A DNA stretch of 35,581 nucleotides, taken from contig SCRA01000049.1 of NCBI GenBank assembly GCA_004297985.1, positions 1-35,581 of the forward strand, in the 5' to 3' direction. The stretch's first letter is position 1. Each line of letters starts with the position of its first letter. The notes beneath the pieces were generated by a model, which was not told the origin of the DNA, searched no databases, and was given only the letters and a program-made list of their open reading frames with translations. Positions 17,075-25,295 of this stretch are shown one piece after another. Position numbers and translations under genes: made by a program. Source of the stretch: a bacterium (lineage in GTDB: Bacteria > Vulcanimicrobiota > Vulcanimicrobiia > Vulcanimicrobiales > SCRA01).

Positions 17075-17533
17075 ATGGGCAGCGAGAGGCAGTTACGCGA
17101 CGCCGTCCACGCGGCGCTCCAATATCTCGAGGGCCTCGAAGCCGGAGCCCCCGGCGAAGACGATGCCCGTCTGCAGACGCTCGCCCAGCTTCGCAGCGCG
17201 CTCGCGCCGCCGCCCGCCCCCGAGCCAGCCTGCGCGGCGAAGCCCGCACCGCACGCGGACGAGGATGCGCGCAACGCCGCCGTACGCGATGCGTTGGGCC
17301 CCGATCTCCTGCGTCTAGCCGAGCGTGCCAATCTCGACGAAACGTTCATCGCGGGGCGTCTGCTGGGAGCTCGCGCGCCGTTCACCGCTACCGAGGTCGC
17401 CCTCGAATGCTTCGGTATGCCCAACAAGCACGAGCGGGAGCGGATGCAGCAGGTGATCGAGGCGCTCGAGCGAGCCGGCCTGCTGGTGCGTCTCGACCCC
17501 GCGGGGATCCGCTGGAGCCCGCCGGGTGCGTAG
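17075..17533 (+). CDS. Hypothetical protein with a possible C-terminal winged helix
   Basis: A 152-residue cytoplasmic protein, not recognised. Residues 1-42 are helical (QLRDAVHAALQYLEGLEAG). Residues 45-65 are a proline/alanine-rich linker (APPPAPEPACAAKPAP). Residues about 70-152 look like a compact helical domain ending in TEVALECFGMPNKHERER, then QVIEALERAGLLVRLD and a short strand, a pattern that suggests a winged helix. No Shine-Dalgarno is seen; a TATAAC sits just upstream, so the message may be leaderless. A second frame starting at GTG 17071 is arginine-rich and is judged non-coding. It is convergent with the LolA-like gene, 4 bp between the stops. A regulatory role is only a possibility. 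Confidence 0.65.
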   Translation: MGSERQLRDAVHAALQYLEGLEAGAPGEDDARLQTLAQLRSALAPPPAPEPACAAKPAPHADEDARNAAVRDALGPDLLRLAERANLDETFIAGRLLGARAPFTATEVALECFGMPNKHERERMQQVIEALERAGLLVRLDPAGIRWSPPGA

Positions 17534-17537
17534 CACG

Positions 17538-18257
17538 TTAGGATCCGTCGTGCACGACGTGGTCGCCGGAGGCCGGCGTCGCGCTGCCGACCGTCAGACG
17601 GTAGTTACTGAACGCCGCGTGGGCCGTGGCCTTGAAGCCAGGCATCGCGATCTCGGCGTCCTGCGTAACCGGCAACACAAAGCCTTGCATCCCCGCCGAG
17701 CGCTGGACGATCTCGATCGTGCCGCCGTGTTCGTAGAGGAAGCGCATGCGCTTCACGCTGCCGGTGTTGGCGTCGATCGTGGCGCGTGCCTCGGTGATCT
17801 CGCCCTTGATCCGCTCGTGAAGGATCAGCTCGACGTCCGCGGAGTCTTGCCTGCCCACGGAGATGGTGTACTTCTGAGGCCAGCTCGCTGGGTCGAGCAT
17901 CTCTCCGGTCACCTTCTGGTAGTTCTTCGCCAGCGCGGGCACTTGCCGGAACGCGATGCTGTAACGGCCCGGCTTCTCATAGGTGCCACTGCCGATGAGG
18001 TAGGGCTGGAGCCAGGGGAAGGTATGCATGGCGATCTTCACGCGCAGGTCGAACGAGTAGCCTTCGAGCGCGGCGTTTCTTTCGGCCAGCAGCGCCAGGA
18101 CGCGCGATGCATCCGGCGCAATGGGATCACCGAGAGCCGAGGCTGCGGGAACGGGGGTCGGAGGAGGCGCGGCCGCCGCCGCGGAGAGCGTAGCCCCTAG
18201 CAGGGCCAGGGCGAGCAGCCCAACTCGAGACCAACCTCTTGACATCGTCGCTTTCAT
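17538..18257 (-). CDS. Exported LolA-like protein
   Basis: A 239-residue secreted or periplasmic protein. The N-terminus is a signal peptide (MKATMSRGW, then VGLLALALLGATLSAAAAA), followed by a proline-rich stretch. The mature part (about 55-230) alternates strands in a way that resembles the LolA/outer-membrane lipoprotein-sorting fold: LLAERNAALEGYSFDLRV, GTYEKPGRYSIAFRQ, KYTISVGRQDSADVELIL and ARATIDANTGSVKRMRFLYE. This is a fold-level guess; real LolA would sit with ftsK or lolB partners, which are absent. The ATG at 18257 has AGGA close upstream; ATG 18245 is an alternative. It is divergent from the MarR-TolC-Sco operon and shares with it the palindrome cluster at 18262-18297, so MarR may control both. 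Confidence 0.65.
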   Translation of the reverse strand: MKATMSRGWSRVGLLALALLGATLSAAAAAPPPTPVPAASALGDPIAPDASRVLALLAERNAALEGYSFDLRVKIAMHTFPWLQPYLIGSGTYEKPGRYSIAFRQVPALAKNYQKVTGEMLDPASWPQKYTISVGRQDSADVELILHERIKGEITEARATIDANTGSVKRMRFLYEHGGTIEIVQRSAGMQGFVLPVTQDAEIAMPGFKATAHAAFSNYRLTVGSATPASGDHVVHDGS

Positions 18258-18261
18258 TTCC

Positions 18262-18297
18262 TAAACTTAACTCGTTGAAAGTTTACCACTAAACTTT
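18262..18297. promoter_or_regulatory. AT-rich palindrome cluster, probable MarR operator
   Basis: A perfect palindrome AAAGTTTA-CCAC-TAAACTTT spans 18278-18297. A further half-site TAAACTT at 18262-18268 pairs with the AAGTTTA at 18279-18285 to make an overlapping inverted repeat. The block is strikingly AT-rich compared with its surroundings. It lies 4 bp upstream of the minus-strand start at 18257 and 119 bp before the MarR start. TTGAAA (18275-18280) with TATCGA (18297-18302) at 16 bp spacing could be a weak plus-strand promoter overlapping it. Confidence 0.6.
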
Positions 18298-18415
18298 ATC
18301 GAGGTAAAGCGACTCCGGAATCACTCGCGAATCATCTCGAAGGCGCTCTACGATAGACAACGCGCAACCGCCCTCGCCGAACGGGTGCAGCGCGGAGAGT
18401 CAGAGACAGGACATC

Positions 18416-18973
18416 GTGTCGAAACCCACCGACGCATCACGACGCCACCCCGCCAACGGCTGTGCGATGACGGTTCCTATACCGGACGAGATCTTCGACG
18501 GCTCTCTCCAGGGGTACCAGGGATTCGACCGGCTGGCCATTCAGACGATCCTCGCGCTCAAAGTCACGGCGCACCGATTGGAGAACTGCGCGGGCGTCTG
18601 GTTCGACGAGTACGGCTTGACGCCGGCGAAGCTCAACGCTCTCATCTGCCTGCGCGCTCGGGGCGATCAGCCGATGCGCCTCTCGGAAGTCGGCGATTAC
18701 CTCTTTTCCACGCGCGCGAACGTCACGGGGCTGATCGACGGACTCGAGCGCGACGGCCTGGTCAAGCGCACTGCCAATCCAGGCGATCGCCGCTCGACGC
18801 TCGTCTCACTCACCAACAAGGGCCTCGGCCTGCTCGCCGTCCTCCTTCCCAAGCATTTCGCCCGCGTCCATCGCATCACGTCCGATCTCTCCCCAGCGGA
18901 GCAACGTCAGCTCATCGCATTGCTGGCCAAGATCTTCGGTGCGATGGGTGATCTCAACGACTCAAGCACCTAG
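18416..18973 (+). CDS. MarR-family transcriptional regulator
   Basis: A 185-residue winged-helix repressor-type protein. The core about 45-165 follows the MarR pattern: a dimerisation helix (LALKVTAHRLENC), the recognition region MRLSEVGDYLFSTRANVTGLI, DGLERDGLVKRTANPGDRRSTLVSLTNKG with the conserved D-R-R in the wing, and a C-terminal dimer helix. The start is GTG 18416 with AGGA 4 nt upstream; ATG 18467 lacks a ribosome binding site. It is the first gene of an operon with a TolC-like channel (9 bp downstream) and an Sco-like lipoprotein. The palindromes at 18262-18297 are the likely operator, giving autorepression and control of the divergent LolA-like gene. MarR proteins typically respond to small aromatic or hydrophobic ligands; none can be named here. 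Confidence 0.92.
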   Translation: MSKPTDASRRHPANGCAMTVPIPDEIFDGSLQGYQGFDRLAIQTILALKVTAHRLENCAGVWFDEYGLTPAKLNALICLRARGDQPMRLSEVGDYLFSTRANVTGLIDGLERDGLVKRTANPGDRRSTLVSLTNKGLGLLAVLLPKHFARVHRITSDLSPAEQRQLIALLAKIFGAMGDLNDSST

Positions 18974-18982
18974 AGGAGATCG

Positions 18983-20302
18983 ATGTTCACCGCACTCTTC
19001 GCCGCCGCGCTCGTCGCCGCGGCCGCGCCGGCCGCTCAGCCGGCCGCCACGCCCGGGCAGACGGCCACGCTCTCATTGAACCAAGCCGTGAACCGCGGCC
19101 TGACCGAAAACCTCACCTATCTCCGCGCACAGGAGAGCGTCTCCGCGGCTATCGCACGGCTCAAGCAGGCGCGCGCGCCGGAGCTGCCGTTCTTGGTACT
19201 CAAGGACGCGTACAAGAACACCAACCCCCTGGCCTCGCTGACGCTTCCCCTGCCACCGCCCCTGGGACCCGTCAACGTTACGCAGGGATTGGAGAATGCC
19301 AACGATCCTCGCATCGCCCTGCAGTATACGCTGTTCGACGGCGGGAAGACGGCCTCTCAAGCCGGTGAGGCCGCCGCCTCACTTGCCTCCGTCGAGTCGC
19401 AGCTTCGTGCCGCGGCGGACGGAACCGTCCAGAGCGTCTCCGACGGGTACTACCGTCTGCTCGAAGCACGGCGGCTGGCAGACGTAGCCGACGAAGCGGT
19501 GCGTGTCGATCAGGCTCACGTGAAGCAAGCGCAGCAGTTCCTGCAAGCTGGTACGGTCGCTCGCTCGGACGTCTTGCGCGCCGAGACGACGCTTGCCAAC
19601 GACCAAGTCGCGGCGATCCGCGCGCACAATTCCGCCGACCTCGCCGAATCGTCGCTCGACAATGCGCTCAGCTATCCTGCAACGACGCACCTCGTCTTGA
19701 CCGACTCGATCGGACAGAGCGTTCCCGAGATCACGCTAGAAGCGCTGCAGTCGGCAGCGCATGTGAACCGCGGCGAGCTGCAGGCGGCGCGCTACGCGAT
19801 CGATGCGGCGCATGCGACCATCGGCATCGCACGCTCCGACGAAGTTCCGTCGATCTCCCTGCAGGCCTCGGAGGGCAATACCCAACCCCAGCTCGTCAGC
19901 GGCTTCCGCGCGCAGTTCATGCTCCAGCTCGACGCCGTCTGGACGCTCTTCGACCACGGCTTGACCGCCGGAAAGATTCACGAGGCGGAGTCGCAACTGC
20001 GGAATACCGAGCTTGCGTACCGGCAGACGGAGCAGGGCGTCGATCTCCAAGTCGAGCAGGCTTATCTCGATCTGCAGGCCTCGCGCGCGGCAGTCGGGGC
20101 GGCGCAGCGCCTCGTCACCTTCGCCGAGGAGAACCGGCGGCTTGCCGAGGAGCGTTACAATGCAGGCGTCGGCACCGCCGTCGAGTTAGCCGACGCGCAG
20201 CTCAACGCGACATCGGCCCAACAGGAGCTGGTGAAGGCCCTAGGTGATCAGCAGACGGCGTTGGTCGACGCGCGCTACGCAGCAGGGCTCCTAGGCCGCT
20301 AA
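18983..20302 (+). CDS. TolC-family outer membrane efflux protein
   Basis: A 439-residue outer-membrane channel subunit of the TolC/OEP family. It has a signal peptide (residues about 1-18, FTALFAAALVAAAAPAAQ), then LSLNQAVNRGLTENLTYLRAQESVSAA and two structural repeats of long helices: VESQLRAAADGTVQSVSDGY in the first and VDLQVEQAYLDLQASRAAVG in the second. RYNAGVGTAVELADAQLN near the end is the usual OEP signature. The ATG at 18983 has GAGGAG 4-5 nt upstream and lies 9 bp after marR. No inner-membrane pump or periplasmic adaptor is encoded in the window, so its transport partner must be elsewhere. MarR control suggests efflux of a toxic compound. Its presence is the main evidence for an outer membrane in this organism. 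Confidence 0.92.
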   Translation: MFTALFAAALVAAAAPAAQPAATPGQTATLSLNQAVNRGLTENLTYLRAQESVSAAIARLKQARAPELPFLVLKDAYKNTNPLASLTLPLPPPLGPVNVTQGLENANDPRIALQYTLFDGGKTASQAGEAAASLASVESQLRAAADGTVQSVSDGYYRLLEARRLADVADEAVRVDQAHVKQAQQFLQAGTVARSDVLRAETTLANDQVAAIRAHNSADLAESSLDNALSYPATTHLVLTDSIGQSVPEITLEALQSAAHVNRGELQAARYAIDAAHATIGIARSDEVPSISLQASEGNTQPQLVSGFRAQFMLQLDAVWTLFDHGLTAGKIHEAESQLRNTELAYRQTEQGVDLQVEQAYLDLQASRAAVGAAQRLVTFAEENRRLAEERYNAGVGTAVELADAQLNATSAQQELVKALGDQQTALVDARYAAGLLGR

Positions 20303-20304
20303 CG

Positions 20305-20916
20305 GTGATTCGCGTACACAGCCTCCTCGCCGCCGCGCTTCTTGCCGCCCTCACAGCCTGCGCCCCACACGCTGCTTCGACCTCGGCTGCGCAGGCGAGC
20401 GACTACGGCCCGGCCCCAGAGTTCACGCTGCCCAACGTCACGGGCGGAGCCTTCGCGCTAGCCGCTCAGCGCGGACGTGTGGTCGTGTTGAGCTTCACGG
20501 CCGCCAACTGCACGGAGGAATGCCCCGTGCTGGAGGCGATTCTCCAGCGCGCCGCGCGCGCCTGGAAGGCGCAAGGGGCCCTCGGTCCGCGGGTAACGAT
20601 CGCAACGATGGAGATCGACCCAAAGACCAACGGCACGGCGGCGGTGGCCAAGCTGCGCGCGAAGTGGTGGCCGGCATCGGGCTGGGCCTTCCTGCGCGGT
20701 AACGCCGCCCAGACGGCCCCTGTGCTCAAAGCGTACGATATTCTCGTGCTCCCGCCGCCCAACAAGGGGCACGACGATGTCGAGCACACCGTCGAAGTCT
20801 ACGTGATCGATCCCCAGGGCCGCGAGCGCGATATCCTCGCTCCAGGGGCGAATCTCTCGGTATCCGCCCTCGAACGCGCCGTCGAGCGCGCCTACAAGCC
20901 TTCTGGGAAGGCGTAG
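20305..20916 (+). CDS. Sco1/SenC-like thioredoxin-fold lipoprotein
   Basis: A 203-residue lipoprotein with signal peptide and lipobox LTAC (Cys19). The mature domain is the thioredoxin-like fold of Sco proteins: APEFTLPNVTGG, then VVVLSFTAANCTEECPV with the CxxxC copper motif (Cys69, Cys73), and HTVEVYVIDPQGR with His161 at the third copper-ligand position. Sco proteins deliver copper to cytochrome oxidase CuA or act as thiol-disulfide reductases. Here the gene is in an operon with marR and a TolC-like gene and not beside oxidase genes, so a role in copper stress or thiol redox is also possible. The GTG at 20305 is 2 bp after the TolC stop. Its 3' end overlaps the convergent gene 20892-21524 by 25 bp. 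Confidence 0.88.
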   Translation: MIRVHSLLAAALLAALTACAPHAASTSAAQASDYGPAPEFTLPNVTGGAFALAAQRGRVVVLSFTAANCTEECPVLEAILQRAARAWKAQGALGPRVTIATMEIDPKTNGTAAVAKLRAKWWPASGWAFLRGNAAQTAPVLKAYDILVLPPPNKGHDDVEHTVEVYVIDPQGRERDILAPGANLSVSALERAVERAYKPSGKA

Positions 20917-21524
20917 AGCGGCGGCGCCACCACGGGCTTGCCCACTTCGAGGGTAATCTCCGAGCGCGGCGCCAACGGTATCGCGCGCAGGTCACCCTGA
21001 TAGGCCATGCCGTCGACATATGCGTGTACCGCGCCCGTGTGGCCGGCTATGTCGTCGGGCGCCAACTCCTGCCCCCAGATGGCGAAGAATTGGCCTAGCG
21101 TGTAGGTGCCGTTGGGATCGGGCGACTCGATGTGGATCAGGCCCGTCGCATCGTGAGTGTGGAGCCAGTAGATGCAGCCCTGATTCTGGGGCTTCATGAC
21201 GATTCCGACGAACTTGGGCAGCGCCGCCTGCACGCCGTCGAAGAACAGCGTGAGGTGGGCGTGCTGATGCTTGGCGAGCATCTCCTGTATGTTGCACTCG
21301 ATACCGCCGACGGTCTGCCCCCGCCCACCGCTAGCCGTGTCGCCGTCCGCGAAGAGGACCTTACCGATCACCGAACCTTGAACGATCGGCGTCCCTTGCG
21401 GCGCGGGCGCCTCCGCGGCGGAGGGTGTGGAGACGCTGTACGAATGACGGATGCCAAGCGTTACAGCGACCACGATCAACAGACTGGCGAGCGTGACGAC
21501 GATCGCTGGTCCGGAAATCCTCAT
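20892..21524 (-). CDS. Uncharacterised membrane-anchored or exported His/Cys-rich protein
   Basis: A 210-residue protein with an N-terminal hydrophobic segment (about 7-26, uncleaved anchor or signal) and an extracytoplasmic domain. I do not know its function. The domain has a recurring look: KHQHAHLTLFFDG (His86, His88, His90), Cys77 and Cys117, CIYWLHTHDATGLIHIESP (His122, His124, His131), TLGQFFAIWGQEL, and an ending AYVDGMAYQGDLRAIPLAP. The clustered histidines and two cysteines suggest metal binding, but that is inference. The ATG at 21524 overlaps the stop of the upstream oxidoreductase gene as ATGA, implying translational coupling. Its 3' end overlaps the convergent Sco-like gene by 25 bp. 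Confidence 0.8.
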   Translation of the reverse strand: MRISGPAIVVTLASLLIVVAVTLGIRHSYSVSTPSAAEAPAPQGTPIVQGSVIGKVLFADGDTASGGRGQTVGGIECNIQEMLAKHQHAHLTLFFDGVQAALPKFVGIVMKPQNQGCIYWLHTHDATGLIHIESPDPNGTYTLGQFFAIWGQELAPDDIAGHTGAVHAYVDGMAYQGDLRAIPLAPRSEITLEVGKPVVAPPLYAFPEGL

Positions 21525-22528
21525 GCGATCCGCACCACGACCTTACCGAACTGCTCCGAGCGCTCCAAGAGCGCGAACCCTTCGCCTGCCGATTCCAGCG
21601 GCAGAACGCGATCGACGGCGGGAACGATCTTGGCACGCTCGACGAGCGCGAGCATCTGGGCAAAGTCGCGTGGGCTGCCCATCGTCGTCCCTTCGATGCG
21701 GATCTGCCGGAAGAAGACCAGCGCCGCGGGCACCGTCCAGTTGCCCAGCGTCGCACCGTAGGCGACGATGCGCCCGGTGTTCCCCATGGCCTTGACGACT
21801 TCAGCGAAGGTTTCGCCGCCTACGGAGTCGACGGCGAGCGAGACGCCCGCACCGCCGGTCACTTCTCGCACCGCCTTCGACCAGTCGCCGCGCGAGATGT
21901 TGACGACGGCATCGGCGCCCAGGCGTTTGGCGTGCTCCAACTTCTCGTCGCTGCGCGAGGTAGCCACGACCTTGGCGCCAAGCGCCTTGGCGAACTCCAG
22001 TACGTAGGTCTGCACGCCGCCGCCGATGCCGGTGGCCAAGAGCCACTCGCCGGGCTCCAGCCGCCCCTTGGATACCACGGAACGGTAAGCGGTCAACCCC
22101 GCGAGCGGAAGCGCCGCCGCCTGCTCGAAGTCCAAGTGCGCGGGCATCGAGAAGACGCACTCTTCCGGCACCACGATGCGCTCAGCCAGCGTTCCCTGAT
22201 CCGGCATGCCCAGAATACGGAAGCCGCCGCCAGGGAAGTCCTCGCGCTCGCCCCACCCGGTCTCGGGGAGAATGACGACCCGATCGCCCTGCTTCCAGCG
22301 CGTGACGCCGGAGCCGACGCCATCGACCTCGCCGGCACCGTCGGAGCCGACGACGCACGGAAACTGGATCTTCGGGTAGAGCCCAACGGTGATGAAGTAG
22401 TCGCGGCGATTGAGCGCCGCGGCGCGAAGGCGAATCGAGACCTGACCCGGCCCGGGCTGGGGATCGGGCCACTCTTTGACGGTGACGCCGGCCGGGCCTG
22501 ACTTATCGCTAATGACCACTGCACGCAT
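21521..22528 (-). CDS. MDR-family NAD(P)-dependent oxidoreductase, quinone oxidoreductase-like
   Basis: A 335-residue medium-chain dehydrogenase/reductase. The GroES-like N-terminal part has LRAAALNRRDYFITVGLYP, VVGSDGAGEVDGVG and GDRVVILP; the Rossmann part has LLATGIGGGVQTYVLEFAKALGAKVVATSRS and DAVVNISRGDW. The usual structural-zinc cysteine cluster is absent, so it is closer to quinone reductases and enoyl reductases than to zinc alcohol dehydrogenases. The start was placed at ATG 22528, the family-typical MRAVVISDKSGP, although no clear Shine-Dalgarno precedes it; the frame is open to 22633 with cysteine/arginine-rich sequence of no similarity. It is part of the minus-strand run from purF and is coupled to the next gene by ATGA. 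The substrate cannot be inferred. Confidence 0.9.
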   Translation of the reverse strand: MRAVVISDKSGPAGVTVKEWPDPQPGPGQVSIRLRAAALNRRDYFITVGLYPKIQFPCVVGSDGAGEVDGVGSGVTRWKQGDRVVILPETGWGEREDFPGGGFRILGMPDQGTLAERIVVPEECVFSMPAHLDFEQAAALPLAGLTAYRSVVSKGRLEPGEWLLATGIGGGVQTYVLEFAKALGAKVVATSRSDEKLEHAKRLGADAVVNISRGDWSKAVREVTGGAGVSLAVDSVGGETFAEVVKAMGNTGRIVAYGATLGNWTVPAALVFFRQIRIEGTTMGSPRDFAQMLALVERAKIVPAVDRVLPLESAGEGFALLERSEQFGKVVVRIA

Positions 22529-22577
22529 GGCCCGGTTGTTTGCGAGCGGCGCCGCGACGCTCCTGCTCGCCGCGGCA

Positions 22578-23348
22578 TCACACGAAGCGCACGAGCATCT
22601 CGGCAAGCTCCGCGGAAGCCTCGATCGGCACATTGTGCCCCACCTCGCGCAGCGTCACGAAGAGACACCCGGGGATCCTCTGCGCGACGTCGCGCTTGAC
22701 GCGGCTGGGCGGCACCAACGGGTCGCGCTCTCCAGCCACGGCAAACGAGGGGAGCGCGATCTCACCGAGCCGCTCGGCGAAGTCGACGTTGCGCCCGTGA
22801 TCGTACCATCCGAACCACGCTTCGCGCTGGGCGATCAACGCGTCGTCGACGATGCGTTCGAGCGTCTGTGCTGGAACTTCGCGCACCATGGCCGCGCGTT
22901 GAAAGCGCTCGATGCGTTCGCGTGATCCGTAGGCGTCGAGCGCCATCTGGCGATGGCGGGCGCTAGCCGTATAGGCGCGCGCCGTCCCCGGCGTGATCAG
23001 CGCAAGCTTTGCGAGATTGCGCGGCGAATCGATGGCCGCGTACTGCGCGACTTTCCCGCCCATGGAGTGCGCGACCACGGTAACGGGCGCCTCCACGACG
23101 GTGATCGCGGCGCGCAAGTCGCTCGCGTACCCTTCGAGATCGTGGCCTTCGAGAGGGCGGTCGCTGCGCCCCGCCCCACGGAAGTCGAGCAGATACAGCG
23201 TGAATGCAGCGGGATCGAAGCGCTCGACGAGGTCGTACCACATACGCCGCGAGCTGATCCACCCGTGAGCGAAGAGCACGTGACGCGGGCCGCTGCCGAG
23301 CACCTCGAGGTGAAGCTTCACGCCGGCGTTGTCGATGAAACGATCCAC
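22578..23348 (-). CDS. Alpha/beta-fold hydrolase
   Basis: A 256-residue hydrolase with a complete catalytic triad: Ser95 in the nucleophile elbow AHSMGGK, Asp209 in AGERDPLV, and His238 in VGHNVPIE. The oxyanion-hole motif FAHGW is at 26-30. The strand DFRGAGRSDRP (55-65) is typical of the esterase/epoxide hydrolase/BioH-like group. There is no signal peptide, so it is cytoplasmic. The start is GTG 23348; no ideal ribosome binding site is seen, the nearest GGAGGG being about 16 nt upstream. It lies 39 bp after the ABC-F gene and 49 bp before the MDR gene in the same direction, probably co-transcribed. Ester hydrolysis is the default expectation; the substrate is unknown. Confidence 0.9.
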   Translation of the reverse strand: MDRFIDNAGVKLHLEVLGSGPRHVLFAHGWISSRRMWYDLVERFDPAAFTLYLLDFRGAGRSDRPLEGHDLEGYASDLRAAITVVEAPVTVVAHSMGGKVAQYAAIDSPRNLAKLALITPGTARAYTASARHRQMALDAYGSRERIERFQRAAMVREVPAQTLERIVDDALIAQREAWFGWYDHGRNVDFAERLGEIALPSFAVAGERDPLVPPSRVKRDVAQRIPGCLFVTLREVGHNVPIEASAELAEMLVRFV

Positions 23349-23387
23349 GGGGCGGTTGGTTGCCCTCCCGTCGTCGCGGACCCTGTC

Positions 23388-25292
23388 TCAGACGAGATCG
23401 ACCAGCTCCCCCCACCGATCTTCGAGGCCTTCCAGCTCCTCGCGCGCCGCGGCGAGGCGCTGCTGCAGGTCGCGCACCCGTTCGCCTTCGCGGTAGGTGC
23501 CGGGGTCGCACAACTCGTGCTCCATCGCCGCAATCTCGGATTCGAGCGCCTCGATGCGCCGCTCGACGCCCTGCAACTGGCGCTTGGGACTCGGTCCGCG
23601 CGCCGCCTGCGCGCCGCGCTGCTCGGCTTTCTGGCGCTCGCGTTCCGTCTTCCCCACGCGCTCCACCGCGCGGGCAGACGCCGGGGCGTGCGCCGCGGCG
23701 AGCTCCGCGTAGCCGCCCTCGCAGAGGGATGCCGTGCCATCGGCGATCTCCACCACGCGATCGCAGAGGCGCTCCAAGAGAAAGCGGTCATGGCTCACCA
23801 TGACCACCGTGCCTTCGAAGGCCCCGAGGACTTCTTCCAGAACCTCGCGCGAGGCGATGTCGAGATCGTTCGTGGGCTCGTCGAGCAGCAGCACGTTGGC
23901 TGGCCGCGACACCATCTTGGCGAGCATGACGCGGCGCTTCTCGCCGCCGGAGAGCGAGGCGATGCGCTTCTCCGCATCTTCACCGCTAAAAAGCAGAGCC
24001 CCCAGCAGGCCGCGCGCCTCTTCCGGGGTACCCAGCCAACCGCGCAGCAGCTCGTCGAGCACGCTGGCCCCGGGATCGAGGTCCCCCACTTCCTGCGCGT
24101 AGATGCCGCGCTGTACGCCCTCGCTCCACAGCACGTCACCGGCGTCCGGGAGCACCTCTCCCGTCAACATCTTCAACAGCGTGGACTTGCCCGCGCCGTT
24201 GGCGCCCACGATACCCAGGCACTCGCCGGCTCGCACTGCCAGGGAGAACGGCGCGAAGAGCGTCCGCCCCCCATAGGCCTTGGAGACGCCGCGCAGCTCC
24301 ACCACCGGATCGTGGAGCGCTCGCGACGGGCGGAAGCTCACGCGCAGCGCGCGCGTACGCGATGTCGGCGCGATGCGCTCGACCCGCTCGAGGCGGCGTG
24401 CCCGCGCCTTCAACTGGACGTAGTTATGCGAGCCGTGCGTCGCCAGCTCGGCGATCACTTTGCGCTCATGAGCGATCTGGCGCTCCTGCGCGGCAATGCG
24501 CCGCTCGCGCTCCTCGTCGGCACGTGCCTTCGACTCCACGAAGTGCGAGTAGTTGCCTTCCCAGGCGGAGAGCGCTCCGTCCTCCAGCAGCCAGACGCAC
24601 CCAATCACGCGGTCGAGGAACCATCGGTCGTGGGAGACGACGATCACGCCGCCGCCGTAGCGCGAGAGGAAGCCTTCGAGCCACTCGACGCCGGCGATGT
24701 CGAGATGGTTGGTGGGCTCGTCGAGCAGCAGCAGGTCGGGAGCATCCAGCAGCACGCGCGCCAATGCGGCACGCGTTTTCTCGCCGCCCGAAAACGTCTG
24801 CAGCAAACGTGCCGCATCGTTCTCGTCGAAACCTACGCCGCGCAGTACCGCGTCGATGCGGTAGACGTAGTCGTGGCCGCCCGCGCGCTCGAAGCGTTCA
24901 CGCAACAGGGCGTAGCGCTCCATCACCTCGTTCAGCTCCTCGCCGCGAGCGCGCCCCATCTCGTACTCGAGGTGCTCCAACTCGCGCGCGTCGGCCTCCA
25001 TGTGCGCGAAGGCTTCCTGCACGTAGTCGCGCAGCGTGCGCCCCTCGTGCTCGCCGAAGAACTCGCCGGAGGCTTGGCGGAACCAGCCGATCTCGATGGA
25101 GCGCGCACGCGAGATCTCGCCGCCGTCGGGCTCCGCCTCTCCGGTCAACAGCGAGAAGAGCGTCGACTTGCCGGCGCCGTTGCGCCCGACCAGCGCTACG
25201 TGCTCGCCCTGCCGTACGACGCCGCCGGCTTCGCGCACGATGCAGCGCGCGCCATACCAGCGCTCGAGATTGCGGAAACGCAGCAGTTCCAC
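23388..25292 (-). CDS. ABC-F family ATPase (ribosome-associated type)
   Basis: A 634-residue protein with two ABC ATPase domains and no membrane segments. Domain 1 has the Walker A GRNGAGKST (about 36-44), signature TFSGGEKTR and Walker B LLLLDEPTNHLD. Domain 2 has GANGAGKST, LSGGEKRR and LLLDEPTNDLD. Between them lies the charged interdomain linker (ARADEERERRIAAQERQIAH and onward) that in ABC-F proteins reaches the ribosomal peptidyl-transferase region. The C-terminus (from about 555) is a basic segment and a coiled coil, QLQGVERRIEALESEIAAME. This fits housekeeping ABC-F translation factors (Uup/EttA-like) rather than exporters; a resistance role cannot be excluded. The start is GTG 25292, 3 bp after the purF stop, so expression is tied to purF. 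Confidence 0.93.
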   Translation of the reverse strand: MELLRFRNLERWYGARCIVREAGGVVRQGEHVALVGRNGAGKSTLFSLLTGEAEPDGGEISRARSIEIGWFRQASGEFFGEHEGRTLRDYVQEAFAHMEADARELEHLEYEMGRARGEELNEVMERYALLRERFERAGGHDYVYRIDAVLRGVGFDENDAARLLQTFSGGEKTRAALARVLLDAPDLLLLDEPTNHLDIAGVEWLEGFLSRYGGGVIVVSHDRWFLDRVIGCVWLLEDGALSAWEGNYSHFVESKARADEERERRIAAQERQIAHERKVIAELATHGSHNYVQLKARARRLERVERIAPTSRTRALRVSFRPSRALHDPVVELRGVSKAYGGRTLFAPFSLAVRAGECLGIVGANGAGKSTLLKMLTGEVLPDAGDVLWSEGVQRGIYAQEVGDLDPGASVLDELLRGWLGTPEEARGLLGALLFSGEDAEKRIASLSGGEKRRVMLAKMVSRPANVLLLDEPTNDLDIASREVLEEVLGAFEGTVVMVSHDRFLLERLCDRVVEIADGTASLCEGGYAELAAAHAPASARAVERVGKTERERQKAEQRGAQAARGPSPKRQLQGVERRIEALESEIAAMEHELCDPGTYREGERVRDLQQRLAAAREELEGLEDRWGELVDLV

Positions 25293-25295
25293 GGA

